Part shown: positions 49,104 to 60,408 of the stretch, piece by piece | Position numbering within the stretch: the stretch's first letter is position 1 | How the letters are laid out: every line of letters starts with the position of its first letter | Source of the DNA: Paramyrothecium sp. XJ0827 | Taxonomy: Eukaryota; Ascomycota; Sordariomycetes; Hypocreales; Stachybotryaceae | NCBI GenBank assembly: GCA_020881915.1 | Contig: JAJFPB010000009.1 | Span: 2,232,001 to 2,296,000 of the forward strand | Direction: 5' to 3' | DNA length: 64,000 nucleotides | The notes under the pieces: generated by a model | The model's input: only the letters and a program-made list of their open reading frames with translations | Told to the model about the DNA's origin: nothing | Databases searched by the model: none | Made by a program: the position numbers and the translations under genes

Positions 49104-51472
49104 ATGGCTGCTCTCACAGTGCTGCTCGTGCTTAGCACTTGGGTATTCCCGAGCCATCAACTTTCAGATGTGTTGATGATGCAGAGAACGGATATGACCA
49201 TGGTCGACGCGAAACAAGAGTTGTCTGCGGGCCAATACTCAGCCCAACAAACCAGTGATTCTGATTTCGAAGAATTGGGCACCTCCGACGCTCTGGCTTG
49301 GTTCTCAAGCGAAGTGTCTTTCGGCCTGCTCGAGAAGCGTCAGAGGCCTCCCCCTCCAGGATCCGGTACGTAAAATGCTTGACACTTCCTTGATCCAATC
49401 ACAGCCTACAAGAGCATATCAATGATATTGACCGAAGCTCACGCAACCCGCAGACCTTTGTGGTGGCAACCGTTACTGCCCCCCAGGAAGCTCGTGCCGG
49501 CCCAGCGGAGGATGCTGCCCCAGGCCGCAAGTCCAGTGTGGCTCCCGATGCTATAACCCGGCAACTCAGATTTGCTGCGGCGCCAATGGATCCGCTTGCC
49601 AGAGGGGCTATAGCTGTGAGCCTAGTATTTGCTGCCGCGTGGGAACTAAGCAATGCGGCGCTCGAACGTGCTACGACCCAAAGACCTCGGTTTGCTGCCC
49701 AAGCGGTGGATCGTGTCGTCTGGGAAATGTCTGTGTGCCGGGGGGATGCTGTCCGGCCGGCCAGGTGAGATGCGGCGCCAGCGGTTGCTACAATCCCAAG
49801 ACGTCGGTGTGCTGTCCGAATGGGAGGTCGTGCAGCAAGAGCGAGTCCTGTGTTGACGGAGGAGGCTGTTGTCCTCTTGGTCAGAAGAAGTGCGGCAACT
49901 CGAAATGCTACAATCCTCGAACGCATGAATGCTGCACGTCTCCCGGCCTTGTCTGGGCTTGTGCCAAAGGATCTTCCTGCTGCAAAGACAGCCAGTCGTG
50001 CGCCATCCCAGGACAGCAAAAGTGCTGCAGCAAAGGCACATGTCCCATCGACTCGACATGTTGTGACAGGCAGTGTTGCCGAACGGGAGCAACTTGCGGT
50101 TCGGACGGGTACTGCCGATTGAGCCCAACGCGAACACGAGCGTCGACGACGATCAGATCGACGAGCACGTCTGTTTCCGCTAGATCGACACGAGTTTCTA
50201 TTTCTAGACAGTCGACCACAGCGTCAACGAAATCGTCCACAATAACCGCGGTGTCCTCATCCTCGGCTAGCCTTTCAAGACCAAAGCCAAAGAGCAGTAG
50301 CACAGAGACTAGCACAACATCGGAATGCCCTTCGTCTCCAACTTCACTCGCAAAGCGCAACGGCCAGGCAAGATTTTGCGGTCCAAGGGGCAACGACCCC
50401 GGCGATTTCATTAGCTTTGAAGGGCAATGCGTACCTGTCATGGACTTTCCGTGCGTGAATGGGTTGACTGATGAGCTCTGCGCGAGCATGTGCGCAGGTA
50501 AGCGTCATGGTGCCGAGCGTCTGCAGAGCTGACACAGTTATAGGCATCAGAAACCAAAGATCGCACCGTCCAAGCCAGGTTTTGGCCGACAACATCATGG
50601 TTCTAACCTATGCGGGACGAGACAGGACAGCACAAGCTAGAAGGCGAAGAGAAGCTGGATGTCCCGGGCCTTGTTCCGGTACGTAGCTTCTCTTGAAGGG
50701 AATCAGAGATACTTGCCTTGGCTTCTCTTCTTTGAGGTTTTCATATACTGACACCCTGCTAGGCCGTCGCAATTCACTAAATGAAAGGCTCGAATGCGAC
50801 GAGTTTCCATTTGCATCCACAACCGAAGGTGGCGAAAACGCGTCCATCATGTGCATCACTGAAATGCAAAACTCGAGGTTGCAGGGTCCCATGATCAACT
50901 GCTACTTGGAGTTCTACGGAATACAAGCCGGGGATAAATTCGCGGTCCGGACTGGCCCATGCTCGAGCGCCTCCAAACGGCAAGAGACCGATGGTGCAAA
51001 CGAATCAATCATCGAAAATGATGACGGCAGCCAGACAAGAGCCTCAAGTCTGGTGGAATGGGTCAGGAATCCGAGCACGGGTAACGGAGGCGAGGGCACG
51101 GAGAATGGTGCTGGCTTTATGATCATGCCTCTTAACAGTTCAGTTCAAGGATCGTATGACTTGGCATTGAATTTTTCGGGTTTGGAAGGGTTCCAGCATC
51201 TGGCAATCGTCAACAGCGCCGGGTTTTCTTACTGGGAGTTCGAAGGCGAGCTCAACGATCCGAGCTTCGCGCCCTCTTTTGTCGTGGACGAAGACGATGA
51301 AGACCTCGTCGTGGCTGCAGCTGTAAGCAGCAGCGTTCAGGTGAGCGCAACACTCGCGGCTACGTGGACACCACCTGAAGAGGACTCAATGGCGCCGGGG
51401 AGGTTCAGCGGCGATGCTATGACAGGGTTACTCGTGCTATCAGTATTCGCAACCCTAGTATTAATAAGCTAA
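49104..51472 (+). CDS. Cysteine-repeat secreted protein with NucA/NucB-like domain and GPI-type tail
   Basis: A 716-residue extracellular protein in four exons (49104-49365, 49454-50497, 50544-50678, 50763-51472). Order: signal peptide (MAALTVLLVLSTWVF); propeptide ending at a Kex2 site, LLEKR; four to five granulin-like cysteine repeats of about 39 residues (pattern CGxxxCYNPKTxxCCPxGxSC, then GGCCPxGQ); a Ser/Thr-rich linker; a second KR site (SLAKR); a small cysteine domain (CVPVMDFPCVNGLTDELC). Then comes a region resembling the bacterial sporulation nuclease NucA/NucB: LECDEFPFASTTEGGENAS, then MQNSRLQGPMIN and GIQAGDKFAV. A third KR site follows (SSASKR). The last about 20 residues are hydrophobic, as in GPI-anchored proteins. 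The start sits in GGCCATGG. Nuclease activity is inferred only. Confidence 0.8.
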
Positions 51473-51674
51473 GTAGTTGAAACTGAATCTGAAGACAATA
51501 ATGCCTCGAAAGGCTCTGTTCTCATACAAGACATTGCAATTTGTTACATCGCACGAGAGTGAAGTTGGATCGAGATACCATCATCCCACTGTTTGGATAT
51601 TTCGTGATAACTTGTGGCCTGGGACTATTAGTGAGCGAGATTACTTGGTGGACATGATTCAAATACCTCAAAAT

Positions 51675-53515
51675 CTACAGCCAACGGTTTCTATACCGCC
51701 TATCCTGCTCTCGACGCAGAAGTGGATTCGTCGCGGCACCAGTGCCAGCGATGTACTCTGCAAGCTCCCGAAGAAGTAGGTTGGAGGGCGGCCTTGGCCC
51801 CATCCCAGGATTACCGGGGTTGCTCGTCAGCCTATCAAACTCTCCGCCGCATAGCATTGTGTCCAGTCCAACTCCTCTTGGTCCTCTCAGTCCCTTCGGG
51901 TTGCTGTCTCCATATCTGTCCCTAAGAGCCTCGATGGCCGCTATCCAACTTCCATGGGTAATACCAATGTGAGACAGGTAAATGGCGTTCAGTTGACAGC
52001 CGAGGCTCTGCCACACGGCGAGCAAGGTTGATGCGTCAAGATCCATATGTGACATGGATAATTTTTTCGTCTTTGGCAAGCTCACGTTTTTTAGGAGAGT
52101 TGTCGTATTGTACCAGCCGTAGCGGGATCCATTTAAGCGTGGACTTTGGCCAAGCGTGTGCATTTTCAGACATAAACTTTCGATATTGCTGCTGGAGAGC
52201 ATGCTGTTCAGGTAGCTATCCACGCACGCTTTGGACTCTTCTGACATGCCCAAATTTCTTGTCCGCTGACGAAATGTGAGGGGGAATTTTTCCGGGGAGA
52301 AGCTGACCGCTTGAAGGTTGGAACAGGCAGTGCGGAAAGAATGCCATTGCTTTTCTGGATCTTTAGATGAGGCTCCAGGATGGAGGAGAGTAAAATTAGA
52401 CCTGAGAGGAAAGCATGCAAGGTCAAGTTTCCGAAGGTTAACGCCTGCCTCATGTAGAGCGATTGGCAAGGCCGTGAGAAGATTGACAGGGGTGAGCTCA
52501 GCCCCGTACTTTTCTGCGAAGTCTTCCAGTTCCTCCCAGTGAGACGGACGCAAAAGCTGCTCCATCAAAAGCTCTTCATTTTGCAGCATTTTGAGGGCAT
52601 CCTCTAGATCGCGTGCGTAGAATTTCGCCATTTCAGCAACAGAAAAGGCTGTGAACTTAAGATTCACACATTTGGCATCTTTGCCACGGCCGATGCAATC
52701 GTACGCGTGAACTCTCCGCTGGTGAGGAGGCGAAACTGCTCTTCATGCCTGCTTCGATATTGCTCGTGTGCATTTAGAAGAAGCTGTCTCGCCTTTTCTG
52801 ATAGGAAGTCATCTTTCGGCACATCCTTCGAAGCATTATCCTTGGTAGGTAATTGGTCTCTCGATATCTCGTCATGAACTCGTTCTAATGGCCATGCGAT
52901 GTCTTCTGTTCCCGCGTCTGGTGCACGTCCAACCAGGTCATTCCAGGCTGATCTCATCCCGTCACAATATGCTCCCAGGGCCTTCACGTGCTTGTACTTT
53001 TCCTCGTTTGCTATACCGTATCTCGGCCGGTCTTCATTAGGGTATGCTACGAGGTCGCGGTTCAAAGTCTTCTTGATTCTGATCATTAAGTCATCGAGAG
53101 ACTCTACGTATAGTCGTAGGTCATTTGCGACCTCGGCTAGACGATACCGCAGATCAAGATTGATACTGCAGACGCCGGACGCGATGGTTGAATTGTGAGC
53201 AAAGGCGACCAGGCGATCCAAGGACGCTTGATTGAGGCTGACCGTGATTCTTGCCAACATGTACGGCGACGCGACTTGGCAGAAGCGTCGACACACAAGG
53301 CGAAGTCGTTGCAGATGCCTGAGCCTTGAACCATCAAGGTGGGTGTTTGCGAAGCACCTGTCATCCGATGCACCTTGACGGGCGCTTTGAGCTAGCATGG
53401 TCTCGAAAATGTGGTTCAGAACTTCGGTGGGCAAGTCATTTATGGTGACGGAGGGTGAACGAGCACCTTGTGGATCATGGCCCACCACAGCCTTGTCACT
53501 GGTCGAGATCTCCAT
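51675..53515 (-). CDS. F-box protein, frameshifted
   Basis: About 613 residues if one missing base is allowed for. The start is the ATG at 53515 (MEISTSDKAVVG); the frame extends a little upstream without an ATG. Residues 24-60 hold the F-box, INDLPTEVLNHIFETML, continuing to RLVCRRFCQVASPYML. The rest is a long helical/LRR-like substrate region (NIESLCLKMHTLGQS, LKNVSLPKTKKLSMSHMDLD, LNAIYLSHIGITHGSW) ending in a basic tail. The frame changes near 52664-52670: the first half ends at AKMPNV-stop, while the second continues as NLKFTAFSVAEM. F-box proteins pick substrates for SCF ubiquitin ligases; no target is indicated. Tail-to-tail with the cysteine-repeat gene. Confidence 0.75.
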
Positions 53516-54724
53516 TGAGTGCGGCAAGGTCTTGGCGAAGTATGCTTCGGGCAGAGTGTGAGGACTTCGCGATCTGTGCCTCACTGTTGCCCAAGGCTTC
53601 GGAGAGCCCCTCTGCCGCTGCAGGTTGTGATTCGTCAGTCGCGGAGTCGGCAGGGATCGGTGAGTGCGCTATCACAGCTTGGGTATTCTAGGCAGAACCC
53701 GTGCGGGGAACATTTTGAGACCTGTGAAGAGCCACAAATGCCAGGCAACAAGCCAGTGCCGATGTTGTGCAGTCTTGACACGCAGTAGAGACCGGGCTCA
53801 CACAGAGGTGCCTGTTATAAGAACCGAATGATCAACTGCCGCCCAGGACCCTGATGCATTCAACAACCCGGAAACCGATGAGACATTCATAACGGTTCAC
53901 ACTCGTGCTCTTCGGAACTCGCTTCCTTGTGCTACGACGTGTTTCTCCACGATGAAGCACTAAACAAGGTGCCTGTCCGTATTGTGTGGGACCCAGAGGA
54001 GTCTCAAGGATGCCCAGCCTACCACGTTATGTTACTTTCCTTCTCCAAAAACATTCAGGTCCACAGTCCAATCGGTTCAATGCGCTAGCATTTAGTGCAA
54101 TAGGCCCCAGGGCGACGATTGTCAAACTACGGTGAGCCGTCCAATACGGCTGGGACTCTACTGTGCAATGACCTCAATCTGGCTACCATGAGGCAAACTC
54201 TGGATCGTTCAATTGGTTAAAATTATCGCGTAGTAAACTCCAAAGCCGTTCCAATACGACTCAGGTCCAACTACCGAAGGCCAACCCTGCCCTGCGCGGA
54301 GATGCCGTCGTGAGTGAACAGACGATGGTCTGTGCTTGAACCCGGCCTCTTCGTGGGAGATATAGTCTATAAAACTCTCCACTATGCTCCGCTACGCACA
54401 GTCAAATGACGCAAAGTCATTAACCTCGGTAGTAGCCCTTGGTCTGATATAGTCTAGTTACCTACCTTAACCAGTAGGGCGCCGACTAGGTGGACCGACC
54501 CTGCCTTACCCCGTGGGGATTTTCATTCGTGAGGGGCTCCGGAGATGAAGATAAAGCGTTGAAGATGGGGTAATGAGTCTGCCTGCGCCGTGAGGATTCG
54601 GTAACCATTACGCCGAGGAGGGAGCAACAAGACTTCAACAGCCGCCTCCTCCGAAGCACCGCCAGCTATTTAAGCCGGCCGCTGCCGACCATGGCCGGAG
54701 CAGGTCTGCTCCCAGCATCTCGAC
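53516..54724. other. Intergenic between divergent genes
   Basis: 1.2 kb without a supported gene; promoter region for both neighbours. Confidence 0.45.
54667..54674 (+). promoter_or_regulatory. TATA-like element of the heparinase-like gene
   Basis: TATTTAAG 51-58 bases upstream of the first ATG. Confidence 0.35.
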
Positions 54725-56560
54725 ATGCACGTACGGCACACCCACGTCATGAATCCACGTAGCATCTTGGGCGCCGTCAAGGCCTTGAGCGTGGCCCTGC
54801 TCGCCACCACCGCGTCCGCCGCCGCCGTGGCATCCCGTCAAGCAGCGGCGGACCTCGACGTGACCAGCCTCACGCTCATCACCGGTGCCGCCGATGCCCA
54901 GGTCCAGCGCGTCATTGATGGCAAGGCTGCGTCGCTCGTGGGCTCGCCTCGGTCTCTGACCCGCGCGGTCCGCCAGCTCGTCACGCCGTTTGTCTGGCCC
55001 AACTCCACTTACTATCACGACGACACCCTCCTGCCGCACATTGAGGAGATGCTTGAAGTCCTGACCAAGAGCCAGCACTGTGACGGCACCTACAGCGTCG
55101 GCAACCGCCACTCTCCGCCTGACACGGGCTTCCTGATTGAGGACTTTGGCATCATGGTGCGCATGCTGGAGAAGGACGAGCACGATGCCTCGCAGCCCAT
55201 CGCCGACACCATCCGGGCGATCCTCGTCAAGGCAGGCCCTGGTCTTGCCAAGGGCGGCATTCACACTCCCAACCACAGGTGGAAGATCTGCAGTGCTCTG
55301 GCGCGCATCTCGCGCATCACGGAGGACGAGAGCTTGATCGAACGCATTGACGAGTGGCTGGCCGAGGGGATCGACATTGACGCCGACGGCATCTACTCAG
55401 AGCGCAGCCCCAACTACTACTCGGCCGTGTCGAACCCTTCACTGCTGACTGTCGCCCATGAGCTCAACCGCACCGAGTTGATCGACTACGTCCGCAAGAA
55501 CCTCGAGCTCTCCATTGAGCACGCCGAGCCCAACGGCGAGATCGAGACGATCCAGAGCCGTCGCCAGGACCAGACTCAGCCCGTAGGCGACAACATGCTG
55601 AACTTTTACCCTCAGTTCCGCGAGCTGGCTTTGCTTGATGGCAACGGCAGATTCGCTGCCATGGCCCGCCTAATTGAGAGCCGTCTCGGCAACCAGCTGG
55701 GCGATGTCTTGGGTGCCCTTATTGAGCGCCCCGAGCTGGCGGCCAAGCTGCCTGAGTCGGAAGACCCCTTCGTCGACTTCGACAAGCACTACGCCGACGC
55801 TGGCTTGGTTCGCGCGCGCCGTGGAAAGCTGACCGTCTCGGCCTTTGGCGGATCCGACTGGTATGCCGATGGGCAGCAGACGCCCTTCTACAACCGCTTT
55901 GGCTCAGGACTCTCGACGAACCCGACCCTGTTCCGCGCGTGGAATGGCAAGCTGGCGCTCGAGGGCGTGCGCTTCGTCCCCAACTTCTTCACCATGGGCC
56001 ACTTCCGGTCCAACGGAATTTCCTACGAGGATGGCGTCGTGAGGCTCGGCAGCGAGATGGAGGTTCCCTACTATCTTCCCATGCCCGCCGACAAGCGCAA
56101 CGAGAACGGCGTGTACAAGCTGTCGCGCTCCGTCGCCGATGGCAGGTTCTACGCCATGCTTGACTTCGAGAACCGCCCTACGAGCATGCGTCGGCTGAAG
56201 ACGGACGTGACCATCTCTCCCACTGACGCCGGATACGATCTCGCGTTCGAGGTCACGGGCGAGCGTGACGTCGAGCTGACGATTGAGTTGACCTTCCGGG
56301 GCAACGGCACTTTCAAGGGAGGAAAGGAGGTGACGGATGCTAGCGGCGCAAAGGTGATTCACCTCGTGGATGGATCGGGATCGTACACTGTTGGAGATGA
56401 CAGCATCACGTTCGGACCAGGCAATGGCGAGGGCTTGATTCAAGCTGCTGCTGGTGAGCAGTATAGCTGGCATGGTGGCAGCCTTGTGCTGCAGGGCCAG
56501 AAGGTGTACATTACTAGCACGTCGCCAATGAAGTACACTCTGAACCTGGGTTTCTTGTAA
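54725..56560 (+). CDS. Secreted heparinase II/III-like polysaccharide lyase candidate
   Basis: A 611-residue intronless protein. The second ATG (54749, MNPRSILGAVKALSVALL) gives a cleaner signal peptide ending near ASAAA. The N-terminal two-thirds look like an alpha/alpha-toroid: GIHTPNHRWKICSALARIS, EWLAEGIDIDADGIYSERSP and NYYSAVSNPSLL resemble bacterial heparinase II/III-like proteins. A beta-rich C-terminal domain follows. Histidine and tyrosine residues in these blocks could serve as the catalytic base and acid, but this is not shown. Third codon positions are overwhelmingly G or C, and there is no intron, unlike most neighbours; transfer from bacteria is possible. The polysaccharide substrate, probably a uronic-acid polymer, is unknown. 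Other carbohydrate-active toroid enzymes remain possible. Confidence 0.6.
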   Translation: MHVRHTHVMNPRSILGAVKALSVALLATTASAAAVASRQAAADLDVTSLTLITGAADAQVQRVIDGKAASLVGSPRSLTRAVRQLVTPFVWPNSTYYHDDTLLPHIEEMLEVLTKSQHCDGTYSVGNRHSPPDTGFLIEDFGIMVRMLEKDEHDASQPIADTIRAILVKAGPGLAKGGIHTPNHRWKICSALARISRITEDESLIERIDEWLAEGIDIDADGIYSERSPNYYSAVSNPSLLTVAHELNRTELIDYVRKNLELSIEHAEPNGEIETIQSRRQDQTQPVGDNMLNFYPQFRELALLDGNGRFAAMARLIESRLGNQLGDVLGALIERPELAAKLPESEDPFVDFDKHYADAGLVRARRGKLTVSAFGGSDWYADGQQTPFYNRFGSGLSTNPTLFRAWNGKLALEGVRFVPNFFTMGHFRSNGISYEDGVVRLGSEMEVPYYLPMPADKRNENGVYKLSRSVADGRFYAMLDFENRPTSMRRLKTDVTISPTDAGYDLAFEVTGERDVELTIELTFRGNGTFKGGKEVTDASGAKVIHLVDGSGSYTVGDDSITFGPGNGEGLIQAAAGEQYSWHGGSLVLQGQKVYITSTSPMKYTLNLGFL

Positions 56561-57641
56561 ATTATGTAGCCAGATAATCCCACGTTGCAAATACGATACC
56601 TTAATCGAAGAAAAAGCAAACCGTAACAAGACCTTACTTGTGATTCCCCTCCAGCATTTCACCCGGCCAGTTCTTCTAGTACATAGTCTTGCAGACGCGC
56701 ACACAAACGTTGCTTCATGCTACCATAAGATACCGGTGCAAAAATCTTCTCGATGTTATCACTATTCTCAGGCTAGTGCTCCTTACCTCCGGGGCCAGCG
56801 TAGGTTATGAAGTCAAAGTTGAACTTCACAAGCTCGTTTGTATGCTGGAACAATTTCCCAAATTGTGACACAGCAATATCAGTATCGTCATCACTGTCTT
56901 AAAGCCCGTCATGCATTTTAATGTGCGGGATCATATCAATCTTTCTGCATGACTATAAAGCTTTTCTTATCTTCCGACGAGAACAAGTTCTCGCCAGTGC
57001 TCTGGGGTTTGCATTAACTACTAGCATTCTTCTCGCCGCAGCGCTTTTCTTCGGGAAACAAAAATGGATAGATATCTGTTACTTCGACGATGTGCCGGTA
57101 ACACGTATTTGAAGCGGCCATCAAGCCAGGTTACTGAGCCTTTGCTCTTGAATAAAGCGTATTGATTATTGGCGAGATGCGACATTAAATTGACAGTAGC
57201 TCCCCTTGCGTACCCTGATCGAGATGTGTTTCCTAGTGTCCATGGTAGGAAATGTCCTCAAAGGCCACCGATTTAGGACGTATAAGTAGTTCAATGAGAT
57301 CAAGGGTCAATGGAGCCATTGTATTGCGCCATCACGAACGATTGTATCTTTCATCAACTACGCTACTGTCAACGTGCTTCAATCAGGTAGGGAAGTTGAG
57401 CACAGAGCCGCGGAGATCAAGTTCAGCACCCAGGTCATTACATGGCTACCTTGCCATGTCAGCTTACTTCCATTGGTTGCATTGGCATTGGCGGACTTAC
57501 GAAATCCTTGGTCAGGTTCACCGATGCGGAGTTTAACTTCCAACCGCCCTTCTCCGCCAACTATGGTTTCAATTTTGTTTTGCAATCAAATGACAACTTC
57601 GAGACATAGCCATCAAGACATATTTTGTTCTGAGCTGCAAT
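56561..57641. other. Intergenic, no gene seen
   Basis: 1.1 kb separating the lyase candidate from the MFS gene. Small frames (56921-57112, 57252-57536) lack motifs. Confidence 0.45.
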
Positions 57642-59687
57642 ATGTCGCTTGTTTACACGATAACTAGCGAAGCTCCGCTTGAAATTACATCATCCGATCA
57701 TGGAGCTACCGCTGCTACGGCTGACGCGTCCGTGCCGGAGCAAAGCGCAGTCCGGCGCTTGGCAGAAAATACGGAGCCTACGCACAACGTCGAAAGCGTA
57801 GTCGATAATCATGTATCTACTGCAAGCGATATCGCGCCGCGAAGGTCTGGGGATGTCGCTCAAATGTCGGCCGAGCATCCCGTTGCGGGCGAAATCAAGC
57901 TGTCAGCGACGGCTATAGCCTTGATCATGACACCGCTATGCCTCTCGGTCGCTCTATCGGCACTGGAACTTACCATCGTCACGCCTGCTGTCCCCGCCAT
58001 TGTAGGCTCTTTCGATTCCGTCCAGGGTTACGTGTGGATCGGCAGCGCGTTCGTGCTCGCCAATACAGCTAGCACACCCATATGGGGGACTGTCGCGGAT
58101 ATCTGGGGTCGAAAGCCTATTATGCTGGTTTCTGTTGTAATTTTCTCAGTTGGTAGCCTGGTTTGTGCCCTAGCTCAAGAAATGGCTTCGGTGATTGCTG
58201 GTCGGGCAGTTCAAGGACTCGGAGCGTCAGGCATGGGCACGATGGTCAACGTCATTATTTGCGATACGTTCTCCATGCGCGATAGAGGACTCTACCTTGC
58301 CATCACGTCAGTTGTCTGGGCTGTCATGAGCGCCGTCGGGCCAGTGATTGGAGGCATCTTTACCACGCGTTTGAAGTAAGTATCATGCTGCCATGCCGTC
58401 AATCACGACATGGTACTAAGATTTTGCAGCTGGAGGTGGTGTTTTTGGATCAACTGTAAGTCACAGTTACTGAGTCTTGCACTATCAATACTTTTGCTGA
58501 TACAGAACTCTTCCATAGTGCCTGTTGCTGGCATTGTCTTCTTCGTCTTGCTCTTTTACCTCAAGGTACCAAATCCGGGGACACCCGTTTTGGATGGGCT
58601 GAAAGCCATTGACTGGCCTGGCTCGACCCTCATAGTTGGCGGTGTCTTGATGGTCCTACTCGGACTTGATTTTGGAGATGTCACATACCCATGGGCGTCA
58701 GCCACGGTCATTAACCTTCTCGTCTTTGGAGGTGTCGCCGTTGGAATATTCCTTCTGGTGGAGTGGAAGTTGTCTCCGAATCCCGTCATCCCACTTCGTC
58801 TCTTCTCGACAAAATCTTCATCCGCTGCTTACGCAGTTTTCGCCTTCAATTTCTACGTCTTTACTGGTATTGCATACTATCTTCCCCTCTACTCTCAGTC
58901 CGTGCTTGGTGCCGATGCCCTTAACTCGGGCCTACATCTACTGCCCATCATTGTGTCCTGTTCACTTGCGGCAGCTTTCTCCGGGGTCTTCATACAAAAG
59001 ACAGGAGTGTACTTGCCACTCATGTACGTGTCGCAGGTGATGTTAACACTAGGAACAGGCCTTTTCCTATACCTTGAGTTCGACGAGCCCCTCACCAAGT
59101 TATTTGTCTTTGAGGTTGTTATTGGCATAGGTGTCGGCATGAACATTGAACCGCCAGTCTTGGCCGCGCAGGCCGCCATGACGGTGCGCGACACTGCTGC
59201 TGTTGTTGCCACAATGGGGTTCCTGCGCTCCATCGCCAATGCCATTTCCATCGTCCTTGGGGGCGTCATTTTCCAGAATGAGATGAACAGTGCCTACGGC
59301 AGACTGGAAAGGCATCTTGGTGATACGCTCGCCCACAGGTTCAGAGGTGATCAGGCTGCCGCGAGCGTGGAACTCATCAAGGCCTTACCTAGCGGTCAGC
59401 AGATGGTAGTTCGAGAGACCTACTACACAGCACTTCGGACCGTGTGGATCATGGTATGAGGCAAGCATTCCTTTACAAAGCTCATCTGTACTAACAATAG
59501 AAACCTCTTTTAGTATGTTGCATTTGCAGGCTTGTCCTTGACCCTTAACTTGTTCGTCCGTGCGCATCATCTAAGCACCAAAACCGAAGAGGTTATTCTG
59601 GGGGCAGATCGAGGAGAACAGACGCAAATATCAGAGAATGCGGCAGCCTCTGCGCCAATTGAGCTTGCCTCTCGACCGAGGGCCTAA
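57642..59687 (+). CDS. MFS drug exporter, DHA2-type with 14 helices
   Basis: A 622-residue transporter in four exons (57642-58375, 58430-58455, 58519-59453, 59514-59687); exon 2 is only 26 bases and reads NWRWCFWIN. The cytosolic N-terminus of about 85 residues is polar. Helix 1 holds ALSALELTIVTPAVPAIV; motif A is GTVADIWGRKPIML; motif C is VGPVIGGIF, marking a proton-driven antiporter. Later helices include WPGSTLIVGGVLMVLLGLDF and GIGVGMNIEPPVLAAQ. DHA2 members export toxins, drugs or self-made metabolites at the plasma membrane. No biosynthetic genes lie next to it, so the substrate is open. Confidence 0.92.
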
Positions 59688-60408
59688 GATCCCAAATACA
59701 TTATTGGAAGAGGCCGCTTTTTCTCAGGCGAGCAATCAGGCTCTCAAGTAATCGGGAAGGGGAAGTCTCGTAGAGAAAGCTCTTATGCCTTGCGCGTAGA
59801 GTCAACTTTGAGCGATTGTGCAGGCGAATGGGTACACGTGTTCAAATTTCAATTTTCGGAGCGAATGAATGGAAAATATTGAACGCACCACAAAAAAGGT
59901 ATAACAAAATATGTGGAAGGCGTTTCAATGACTTTTCATTTCGTGTGCATCCCGTGTGGACGATAGCCCCTGCTAGTTCATAATGAACTGTCATTACTGC
60001 ACGGAGAAGAACATATCACGAGCTGATTCTTACTACATACATTGCTCTTACTCGGGAGATCCGAGTCATTTCTCATTTTGCTTTGCAAGTTTTCCGATTC
60101 TGACTTCCTATCATGTAGGGTAGGCAATTTTTGCACGACGCGCCTGGTGCATCTGGCGCGTCCCCTCAACCGGTTACCGTGACTGTGGCGGAGCGAGCTG
60201 AAATGCAAAATAGACTGCCAGAAGCGGTAAAGATATTCGGGAGAGCCTCAGCCACTGCCTTGCCGAAGCGCCAGGTCAGCCTCAGCGGCTACGGGAGCTG
60301 AGACATCAACACCATCAGATCGTATTAAGAGCCGACCAAGCCCGCCAGCCACCGCAGTTAGTCGAGGTGAACTTCAGAATATATTTCCAGCTCGAAAACG
60401 AACAGCAA
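59688..60408. other. Intergenic, no gene seen
   Basis: About 0.7 kb, AT-rich in the middle. Confidence 0.45.

Noticed and set aside
54635..55276. 213-codon minus-strand frame
   Set aside because: Antisense shadow of the GC-rich lyase-like gene.
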